From positions 1 to 64,000 of the forward strand of contig NZ_BMLY01000006.1 of assembly GCF_014645555.1 (NCBI RefSeq): a stretch of 64,000 nt of DNA. The letters are read 5' to 3'. Source of the stretch: Silvimonas amylolytica (GTDB lineage: Bacteria > Pseudomonadota > Gammaproteobacteria > Burkholderiales > Chitinibacteraceae). The stretch's first letter is position 1. Every line of letters begins with the position of its first letter. Of the stretch, positions 25,778-33,186 are shown piece by piece. The position numbers and the translations under genes were made by a program. Under the pieces are notes generated by a model, which saw only the letters and a list, made by a program, of their open reading frames with translations, was not told the DNA's origin and ran no database searches.

Positions 25778-27535
25778 ATGAATCATGCCGCGATCAAGCG
25801 TGCGCCTGGCCATGAACACATCGACCACCGGCGTGATTACACGGTTGATCACCGTTTGCTGCTGCTGGCCGCGCTGGCCGTGCTTGTGGGTGGGTTGGGT
25901 ACGCTGGCGGCGTTTGTGCTGCTTAAACTGATTTTCTTCTTTACCAACCTGTTTTTCTTTCAGACCGTGTCTTTGGCCGAGCATTCGCCCGCACAACATC
26001 ATCTGGGCCTGTGGGTCGTGATCGTGCCGGTCATCGGCGGTTTGATTGTTGGCCTGATGGCGCGGTTTGGCAGCGACAAAATCCGCGGCCATGGTATTCC
26101 GGAAGCGCTCGAAGTCATCCTGTTCGGCAAAAGCCGCATGTCTGGCCGGGTGGCGATTCTGAAACCCCTGTCGTCCGGCATTGTGATTGGCAGCGGTGGC
26201 CCGTTTGGCGCGGAAGGCCCGATCATCATGACCGGGGGCGCATTGGGTTCACTGTTGGCGCAATACCTGCATTTGACCGCATCAGAGCGTAAAACGCTGC
26301 TGGTTGCTGGCGCCTGTGCGGGCATGACCGCCATCTTTGGTACGCCGGTCGCGGCCGTTTTGCTGGCCGTAGAGTTACTGCTGTTTGAACTGCGCCCGCG
26401 TAGCTTGCTGCCTGTTGCGGTGGCGTGTGCCGTCGCCGGTTTCGCCCGCCCGCTGCTGTTTGGCGCAGGCCCGCTTTTTGCCCTGCAAACGCCGCCCGCC
26501 ACCGACATGGCACTGGTGTCTTGCATCATTGCCGGCTTGCTTTCTGGCGCGCTGGCTGCGGTGGTGACGCTGGCGCTGTACAAGACGGAAGATTTGTTTG
26601 GCCACCTCAAACTGCACTGGATGTGGTGGCCCGCGCTGGGCGGGCTGGTGGTGGGGCTGGGTGGTCTGATTGAACCGCGTGCGTTGGGTGTGGGTTATGA
26701 CGTGATCGGCGACTTGCTGAACAACCGGCTGGCGCTGGGCGTGGTGGTCGCGTTGTTAACCGTAAAAGCCATTATCTGGGTTGCCGCGCTGGGCTCCGGT
26801 ACATCGGGTGGCGTGTTGGCCCCTTTGTTGATGATCGGGGCCGGGCTGGGTGTGGCCCTGGCGCACGTATTGCCAGGTGGTTCACCGCAATTGTGGGCGC
26901 TGGTGTGCATGGCCGGTGTACTGGCCAGTGTTTTGGGTGCACCGCTGACCGCGATCGTCTTCGCCTTTGGTCTGACGCACGATACCGAAGCGTTGTTACC
27001 GCTATTGCTGACCACAGTGGTGGCCTATGGCTTTACTGCGCTGGTACTGCGCCGTTCCATCATGACCGAGAAAATCGCCCGCCGTGGTCTGCATATTTAT
27101 CGCGAATACGGGGTTGACCCGCTGGAAAGCCAGCATGTGGCTGATCTGATGACGCGCAAGCTGATCACAGTTGAAGGTGCTGAGCCAGCGAAGGCGGTGT
27201 TCGACCATCATTTCAGCGGCCCGCAAGGCCACCGGCGTTATCCGGTGATGCATGAAGGCCGCCTGATTGGCATGCTGGATCGGGAAGTGCTGCGGGGTCA
27301 TGAGCACAGCATGCAGCCGAGTGTGGGTCTTTTTACCGGTTCTCCAGCGACGGCCCGCCCCGAGGAAACCGCGCGGGCGGTGGCGGGGCGGATGACGGAA
27401 CTGCGGGTGTCGAGTTTGCCGGTGGTGGCCGATGAGGCGTCCATGCGGTTGGTGGGCGTGATTGCGTTGAGCGATTTGCTGCGGCCGCAGCATGCGGTGG
27501 TGGTGGCGGAGACGTTGCGGGAGAAATTGAGGTAA
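25778..27535 (+). CDS. ClC-type anion channel/antiporter with CBS domains
   Basis: A 585-residue protein with a full ClC core (about residues 30-430) and two C-terminal CBS domains (about 450-580). Filter motifs are GHGIP (E. coli GSGIP), GAEGP (E. coli GREGP, keeping the gating Glu) and GGVLAPLL (E. coli GGIFAP). The Ser-to-His change in the first motif sits at a residue that coordinates anions in E. coli ClcA and may alter selectivity. It is in an operon with MarR. Confidence 0.9.
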   Translation: MNHAAIKRAPGHEHIDHRRDYTVDHRLLLLAALAVLVGGLGTLAAFVLLKLIFFFTNLFFFQTVSLAEHSPAQHHLGLWVVIVPVIGGLIVGLMARFGSDKIRGHGIPEALEVILFGKSRMSGRVAILKPLSSGIVIGSGGPFGAEGPIIMTGGALGSLLAQYLHLTASERKTLLVAGACAGMTAIFGTPVAAVLLAVELLLFELRPRSLLPVAVACAVAGFARPLLFGAGPLFALQTPPATDMALVSCIIAGLLSGALAAVVTLALYKTEDLFGHLKLHWMWWPALGGLVVGLGGLIEPRALGVGYDVIGDLLNNRLALGVVVALLTVKAIIWVAALGSGTSGGVLAPLLMIGAGLGVALAHVLPGGSPQLWALVCMAGVLASVLGAPLTAIVFAFGLTHDTEALLPLLLTTVVAYGFTALVLRRSIMTEKIARRGLHIYREYGVDPLESQHVADLMTRKLITVEGAEPAKAVFDHHFSGPQGHRRYPVMHEGRLIGMLDREVLRGHEHSMQPSVGLFTGSPATARPEETARAVAGRMTELRVSSLPVVADEASMRLVGVIALSDLLRPQHAVVVAETLREKLR

Positions 27536-27576
27536 GGGCTTTGCCCTCGACCCTTGTGTGGAGTGAGGGGGCTGTG

Positions 27577-27610
27577 TAGGGTGGATTCGGAGCGGAAGCG
27601 ACAATCCACC
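27577..27610. repeat. Dispersed 34-bp inverted-repeat unit
   Basis: A unit reading GGGTGGATT at one end and AATCCACC at the other, around a CGGAGCGGAAGCGAC core. An opposite-orientation copy with a few differences is at 32898-32931. This is a REP-like intergenic repeat. Confidence 0.7.
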
Positions 27611-27663
27611 TGCTGCAGAGCGGGTCATTCACGATTCACAATTTGAGATGGGGAAAGACTTTA

Positions 27664-28389
27664 ATGCCCACAGCAACACAGACGGTGTTGAGCGCGAATC
27701 GTGTCAAAACAGCTATAGATGAGGCCTTGAAAGGCGTTATTGCTCACGAGAATGATTTGGCCAAAGTGGGTTCTAGCCTATTTCTGACCATCGCTGAGTT
27801 ATATCGCGCTTCTCTTGTCCTTTTTGTGGGTAACTCTGGCAAGTTCATACCCAACATGGTCCGCCCGATGCTGGAGGCATGGGGGCATCTCAGAATCTTG
27901 CGCAACGATCCCGCCTACTTGGAACGACTCCAGTTCAAAGACGCTCTGGATAACGTCAAGATGCTCACTGCGATAAGCGCTAATCCCGACAATTACCCTG
28001 ACTGGCTTGGGCCGGAAGAGGCAAATTTGGCCATCTCTCAGTTGAAAGCTTTGGTAGAGCACTTCGAGCAAAACGGAACCAAGCATCTTGGTAATACTAG
28101 GCAGACACTAAAAGACTCTGGAGTCGAAGAAACCTACTTGGCTTTTCAAGTACTGTGCAGCTATACGCACAACCAGTTGTCCGCTGTGCTAGCGCGGCAT
28201 GAATACGGAAAAGAGCTGCATTGCTACGCTCCAACGAGCGATGAGATGGTGACGGGTCTTCTTGAAATCGCAACTACCATTCTGAAAGACTCGTTTGAAT
28301 CGCTCCCCATCTTTACTAACTTGACCTCGCAACGAGTACGGGAAGTTCATCAACAGATGGACGATATTTGGGTGGAGTTGCACTCTTAA
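27664..28389 (+). CDS. Orphan helical protein, DUF5677-like
   Basis: Not recognised with certainty. A 241-residue all-helical soluble protein whose VRPMLEAWGHLRILRNDPA and FQVLCSYTHNQLSAVLAR resemble DUF5677 proteins, which have no known function. GGGGAAAG precedes the ATG at 27664. The gene is visibly poorer in G+C (about 48% over sampled lines) than its flanks and sits between intergenic repeats, which suggests acquisition by transfer. It has no link to the ClC or cobA genes on either side. Confidence 0.65.
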   Translation: MPTATQTVLSANRVKTAIDEALKGVIAHENDLAKVGSSLFLTIAELYRASLVLFVGNSGKFIPNMVRPMLEAWGHLRILRNDPAYLERLQFKDALDNVKMLTAISANPDNYPDWLGPEEANLAISQLKALVEHFEQNGTKHLGNTRQTLKDSGVEETYLAFQVLCSYTHNQLSAVLARHEYGKELHCYAPTSDEMVTGLLEIATTILKDSFESLPIFTNLTSQRVREVHQQMDDIWVELHS

Positions 28390-28600
28390 CTTCGCCGCTT
28401 GGGTGGGTTATGTCGCGGATTGCAGTCATTTATCGCCCGCTGCATCAGGGCGGAAAGCCGAAATCAACCCCGCTAGTCGTCTGTACGTGAAAATGTAGAG
28501 CTTGCTTGCCATTTCGTCAGTCCCGCGAAGGCGAGCACCCAGTAGTGCTCGTGGATCGTCACTACGCTGAACCCTATCTGAAAACCCGCATCCAGCCGGT
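28390..28600. other. Intergenic stretch with degenerate repeat
   Basis: No gene is seen. A GTCAGTCCCGCGAAGGCGAG segment near 28516 resembles a decayed copy of the widespread CATTCCCGCGAAGGCGGGAA intergenic repeat. Confidence 0.4.
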
Positions 28601-29344
28601 TTACGCCGCAACCAACCCCTCACTCCGCACCACATCACTTTCCCCCACAGCACTCCCCACCAGAATAATCGCCGGGCTGCCGAACCCTTGTTGCTGGCTA
28701 CAGGCCGCCAGTTGATCCAGCGTCGTCAACAACCGCCGTTCCGCAGTAGTGCTGGCATTCTGCACGACTGCCGCTGGCGTAGCGCCTGGCAAGGTCGCCA
28801 TCAAACCACACGCCAGGCTATCAATCCGGCTCATGCCCATATAAATCACCAGCGTAGTGCCCGTTGCGGCCAGCGCCTGCCAGTCGGGTTCGCTGTGGTC
28901 TTGCATATGGGCGGTCACGAAGGTGACACCCTGGCAGTGTTCACGATGAGTGAGCGAGATATTCATCGCCGCCGCTGCGGCCAGGCCAGAGCTGATGCCA
29001 TTGATGATGTCCACGGCTATGCCATGCTCACGCAGCCAGGTGATTTCTTCGCCCGCGCGGCCAAACAGCAGTACCTCACCCCCTTTGACCCGCACCACGT
29101 GTTTGCCTTGCAGCGCGTAACGGCGCATCAGGCGCTGGATGAAGTCTTGCGGCGTTGATTTGCAGCCGCCGCGCTTGCCCACGCGGATCACCCGCGCTTG
29201 TGGCGCCAGGGTGACGATGTCGGCGTTGGCCAGGTCATCCAGCAGGATGATGTCGGCAGCGGCCAGCGCGCGCACGGCTTTCAGGGTCAAGAGTTCCAGA
29301 TCGCCCGGGCCCGCGCCCAGCAGAGTAACTTTGCCGTGATCCAT
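28601..29344 (-). CDS. cobA: Uroporphyrinogen-III C-methyltransferase
   Basis: A 247-residue SUMT. The glycine-rich opening VTLLGAGPGDLELLTLKA, LLDDLANADI, VRVKGGEVLLFGRAGEE and NGISSGLAAAAAMNISLTHR are conserved. It methylates uroporphyrinogen III to precorrin-2 using SAM. It ends the nitrate assimilation gene set and so supplies siroheme for NirB; it lacks the CysG dehydrogenase/ferrochelatase half, which must be encoded elsewhere. Confidence 0.95.
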   Translation of the reverse strand: MDHGKVTLLGAGPGDLELLTLKAVRALAAADIILLDDLANADIVTLAPQARVIRVGKRGGCKSTPQDFIQRLMRRYALQGKHVVRVKGGEVLLFGRAGEEITWLREHGIAVDIINGISSGLAAAAAMNISLTHREHCQGVTFVTAHMQDHSEPDWQALAATGTTLVIYMGMSRIDSLACGLMATLPGATPAAVVQNASTTAERRLLTTLDQLAACSQQQGFGSPAIILVGSAVGESDVVRSEGLVAA

Positions 29345-29371
29345 GGTGTTCTCCAGTCTTGTCTTTGTGTG

Positions 29372-32071
29372 TTACGAGGCAACGGCAGTGGTGCTGCACA
29401 TGCGCTTGAGTTCGGGTACGCAAGAGCCGCATACAGTGCCGCAGCCCAGTTTGTTTTTCAGGCCGTCCACATTCGCGCCTTGTGCGACCAGTTCGCGGAT
29501 TTGTGATTCCTTCACCTGTTTGCAGTTGCATACCACCCGGTCGCGCGTGGCGTTGCCGGTTTTGGGGCTGAATACGGTAATGCGTGCGCCTTGCCACGGT
29601 TCGCCAGCGATCAATTGCTCCAGCAACTGGTCTGATCCGGTCACATCACCAGCCCAGACAAAACCGTGCAACGCGCCGTCCTGCCAGCCCACGCGTTTGA
29701 CCATGCCCCGGCGTGCGTCGCGGTACTCAAGCACATCCGGGCCCGGTTGCAGATCAAGTGCGGCAAACAGTTGTTCCAGCCAGCCGGCGGGGGCAGAGTC
29801 AGCCGCGGCTTTCAGAATGGCGACATCATCCCCGGCCATGGTGATGGCGGCATAAGCGCAGTCTTTGAGTAGCGGCTGCAAGGCGGCTTGCAAGGCTTGC
29901 GTGTTGCCCCGGCAGGCGGCGGTCAGCCGCCACGGCAAGTCCGCGCGTTCGACACGGACGGCGGCGTGCTTGAGTTCTGGCTGGAAAGATTTGCGATCCA
30001 CAGCACCAATGGTCGATTCGTTGATCCCGCCGCTGTTGAGGAACTGGCCACTCCAGTGCATGGCGGCAAACACGCTGCCGGTCGTGACCTCATCCGACAG
30101 GCTCAACGGCAAAATCAGTCCGCCGCGTTTGCTGGACACCTTCACCAGCTCACCCGCCTTCAGGCCCCGGCGTTCGGCGTCCATCGGGTTCATGGTCAGC
30201 GCGGCTTCGGGTGTGTGGGCAAACAGGCGCGGCACGCGGCCGGTGCGGCTCATGCCATGCCATTGGTCGCGCAGGCGGCCGGTCAGCAAATGGAACGGAT
30301 AACGCGAATTGGTCGGCTCGGCCACCGGCAGATACGGCGTGACGTTGAATCGGGCTTTGCCATCAGGCGTAGCAAACACTCCATCTTCATAGCGGCGGGC
30401 CTGGCCGCGTGTTTCGCCATAAGCTTCCACAACGGGCATGGGCCATTGTTGCGGGCCGTGGCTTTCCAGGATGCCGTAGGAGAGACCGGTGATGTCCAGG
30501 TCCTTGCCCTCGGTCAGACGGCGGTGTTCGTTGAAGACTTGTTCTTCGTTGGCAAAGCCGAACAGGCTAAAGCGAGCAGGGTGGATTTGCGCTTCCAGCC
30601 GACGGGCCACTTCATTGGCAATCCACCAGTCGCCGCGCACGTCGCCCGGGCCGGCAATGGCCGGGCGCACGCGGCTGATGCGGCGTTCAGAGTTGGTGAC
30701 TGTGCCGGATTTCTCACCCCAGGTGGTGGCCGGTAACACCACATCTGCGTAAGGCACGGTATCGGTATTCAGGAAAGCTTCCTGGACGACCACAAACTCG
30801 GCGGTGTTCAGCGCCTCGCGCACCAGGTTGATGTCGGGCATCGAATGGACCGGGTTGGTACAGGCAATCCACACGGCCTTGATCTTGCCAGCGCGGATGG
30901 CGTTGAACATGTCCACGGCCGGCAGGCCCGGTGTGGGGGAGAGGCGATCGGTGTCGATGCCCCACAGTTTGGCAATTTCGGCGCGGTGGTCAGAATTGGT
31001 GATATCACGGTGTGCGGCCAGCATGGTGGCCATGCCGCCGACTTCACGCCCGCCCATGGCGTTGGGCTGACCGGTCAGCGAGAACGGCCCGGCGCCCGGT
31101 TTGCCAATCTGCCGCGTGGCCAGGTGCAGGTTGATCAGCGCCAGGTTTTTGTCGGTGCCGTGGGCCGATTGATTGAGGCCCATGCAGTAGAGCGAGAGTG
31201 CGCCCTGGCTGCGGCCAAACCATTCGGCGGCGGTCATCAGGTCGGCTTCGGCGATGCCGCAGATTTCTGCTGCCATGCGCGGCGTGTAATCGCGTACCAG
31301 CTTTTTCAGCTCGGCAAAGCCTTCGGTGTGCTCGGCCACAAACTGTGGGTCGATCAAGTCTTCCCAGATCAGGTGATGCAGCATGCCGTTGAAGAGGGCG
31401 ACATCGGTCCCCGGCTGGATTTGCAAATGCAGATCGGCCATCGCGGCGGTATCGGTGCGGCGCGGGTCGACCACAATCCACTTCACATCAGCGCGGGTGG
31501 CTTTGGCGGCCTCCAGCCGGCGGTACAGCACCGGATGCGCCCATGCCATGTTGGAACCCGCAAACAGTACACAGTCAGCCAGTTCCAGGTCTTCGTAACA
31601 GGTGGGTGGGCCGTCAGCACCCAGGCTGAGCTTGTAGCCGGACACCGCGCTGGACATGCACAGGCGCGAGTTGGTATCGATGTTGTTGGTGCCAATCAAC
31701 CCCTTGGCCAGCTTGTTGAAGACGTAGTAGTCCTCGGTCAGCAACTGGCCAGAGATATAAAACGCCACTGAATCCGGACCGTGCCGGCGGATGATATCGG
31801 CAAACTTCAGCGCTACTGTGTCCAGTGCCGTATCCCAATCCACCCGTTGGCGTTCGCTATCCCGGTTAATGCGGATTTCCGGGTACAGTGCGCGGTTGGT
31901 CTGGCTGGCTGCAGTCAGTGGCAGGGTCATGCCCTTGGTGCACAACCGGCCATAGTTGGCCGGATGCGCAGGGTCGCCCTGAATGCCGGTGATTTTCTCG
32001 CCGTCTGATTCAATCAGCACGCCACAGCCGACGCCGCAATAGCAGCAGGTGGATCGGGTGATGGTCTTCAT
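29372..32071 (-). CDS. nasA: Assimilatory nitrate reductase catalytic subunit
   Basis: An 899-residue molybdoenzyme. The N-terminus binds a [4Fe-4S] cluster (CCYCGVGC plus a later Cys in GRLCTKG), followed by the Mo-bisMGD domains (TNSRLCMSSAVSGYK; GREVGGMATMLAAHR), a MopB C-terminal domain (LLTGRLRDQWHGMSRTG) and a BFD-type [2Fe-2S] module at the C-terminus (VCNCKQV, GCGTVCGSC). No signal peptide, so it acts in the cytosol. It is 51 bases downstream of nirD. Confidence 0.96.
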   Translation of the reverse strand: MKTITRSTCCYCGVGCGVLIESDGEKITGIQGDPAHPANYGRLCTKGMTLPLTAASQTNRALYPEIRINRDSERQRVDWDTALDTVALKFADIIRRHGPDSVAFYISGQLLTEDYYVFNKLAKGLIGTNNIDTNSRLCMSSAVSGYKLSLGADGPPTCYEDLELADCVLFAGSNMAWAHPVLYRRLEAAKATRADVKWIVVDPRRTDTAAMADLHLQIQPGTDVALFNGMLHHLIWEDLIDPQFVAEHTEGFAELKKLVRDYTPRMAAEICGIAEADLMTAAEWFGRSQGALSLYCMGLNQSAHGTDKNLALINLHLATRQIGKPGAGPFSLTGQPNAMGGREVGGMATMLAAHRDITNSDHRAEIAKLWGIDTDRLSPTPGLPAVDMFNAIRAGKIKAVWIACTNPVHSMPDINLVREALNTAEFVVVQEAFLNTDTVPYADVVLPATTWGEKSGTVTNSERRISRVRPAIAGPGDVRGDWWIANEVARRLEAQIHPARFSLFGFANEEQVFNEHRRLTEGKDLDITGLSYGILESHGPQQWPMPVVEAYGETRGQARRYEDGVFATPDGKARFNVTPYLPVAEPTNSRYPFHLLTGRLRDQWHGMSRTGRVPRLFAHTPEAALTMNPMDAERRGLKAGELVKVSSKRGGLILPLSLSDEVTTGSVFAAMHWSGQFLNSGGINESTIGAVDRKSFQPELKHAAVRVERADLPWRLTAACRGNTQALQAALQPLLKDCAYAAITMAGDDVAILKAAADSAPAGWLEQLFAALDLQPGPDVLEYRDARRGMVKRVGWQDGALHGFVWAGDVTGSDQLLEQLIAGEPWQGARITVFSPKTGNATRDRVVCNCKQVKESQIRELVAQGANVDGLKNKLGCGTVCGSCVPELKRMCSTTAVAS

Positions 32072-32122
32072 CTGTTGGCCTCCGGCTTTGAATCCGTGTT
32101 ACGGGTCATGCGCAATCAACAA

Positions 32123-32458
32123 TCAGGACAGGCTGACAAAGACCTGGCCGTCTTCCACCTTGGCGCCAAAGCGCCGCGCACAACCTTCATCCGGCGCGCG
32201 GGCCTGACCGGACGCCAAGTCAATATTCCAGGCGTGCAGCGGACAGGTCACGCTCTCGCCATGGACAATGCCTTGCGACAACGGGCCGCCCTTGTGGGGG
32301 CAGTGGTCCAGCAGGGCGAAGACACTGTCGGTGGCGGTACGGAAGATGGCGACATTGCCGGTGGGGCGTTCGAGGACACGGCTGCCCAGCGGGGGAATAT
32401 CGTCCAGTGCGCAGATCTGGACCCACGGTGTTGGTGTGTTCATGTTCATGGCGGTCAT
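32123..32458 (-). CDS. nirD: Nitrite reductase small subunit
   Basis: A 111-residue Rieske-type subunit with both ligand boxes (CPHKGG and CPLHAW; Cys-x-His each). It partners NirB in NADH-dependent reduction of nitrite to ammonium. Start at ATG 32458 has GGAAC upstream; ATG 32449 with AGGA is an alternative. Unusually, 728 bp of repeat DNA separates it from nirB. Confidence 0.95.
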   Translation of the reverse strand: MTAMNMNTPTPWVQICALDDIPPLGSRVLERPTGNVAIFRTATDSVFALLDHCPHKGGPLSQGIVHGESVTCPLHAWNIDLASGQARAPDEGCARRFGAKVEDGQVFVSLS

Positions 32459-32513
32459 CCTGTGTTGTTCCTGGTTTGCTGTTCCTGGTACGCGCCAGGC
32501 TTTGCTGAATCTT

Positions 32514-33170
32514 TTGTTAGCGCCCTGCGGCGCGTTGTTTTTGATACCGGCGGTGGCCGGAGCACGTTACTTTCTTTTGCTTCGCCAGCCTCGGCGGCCC
32601 CAAAGAAAGTAACCAAAGAAAAGGCGACCCTGCGACAGCGCCCTTCGGGTTCCCTGTGCTTCTCGTGGGGTCCGGCTGGCTCCAGGGAACTCGCTTCGCT
32701 CAAACACCCTTACGCCGAAACCCCGGACCCCACTGCGATGCTCGGCGCTGCCGGAGGGGAGGTACGTCAAAAGCAACCCCAACCCCAACCCCAACCCCGC
32801 AAACCATCTGTTTGCAAGGATGGGTTGGTTGCATCTCACTTCTTCGTCATTCCGGCCTTGAGCCGGAATCCAGTCCGCAGCCCAACGGGCTGCTTGCGGT
32901 GGATTGTCGCTACGTTCCGAATCCACCCTACAAAAGCCAGCGTGCAGACGATTTGGTCGTTGCCGTTGTTTTTGACTTTCCTCCCCCTGTCGAGGACTTT
33001 TCCGATTGAGGGAGGGAGACCTTAGGCTCCCGACTGATTGAGGGAACCGCGGAGCGGAAAAGTCCGGGGGGCGCCTTTCTTTGCCTACTTTCTTTGGCGA
33101 AGCAAAGAAAGTAGGGTGCGGTCGGGCACCCCCGACATGTAAACAACCGCGCCGAAGGCGCTAACACCCC
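32514..33170. repeat. Mosaic inverted-repeat cassette between nirB and nirD
   Basis: The left arm (32514-32632) starts with TGTTAGCGCC and contains ACTTTCTTTTGCTTCGCC; the right arm (33073-33170, inverted) starts with TGTTAGCGCC and contains ACTTTCTTTGCTTCGCC. Inside are an 11-bp perfect repeat CGGAAAAGTCC/GGACTTTTCCG (32994-33004, 33055-33065), four AACCCC units (32775-32798), a CATTCCGGC..GCCGGAATCC hairpin (about 32848-32871) and the REP-like unit also seen at 27577. No coding gene is evident. Confidence 0.75.
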
Positions 33171-33186
33171 CAACGCCGCGCAAAAA

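Noticed and set aside
30845-31771. A 308-codon plus-strand open frame
   Set aside because: Antisense to the conserved nasA gene; a byproduct of GC-biased third positions.
32459-33186. Possible gene between nirB and nirD
   Set aside because: Open frames here change frame across repeat units and show no conserved domain; the region is explained by inverted repeats.
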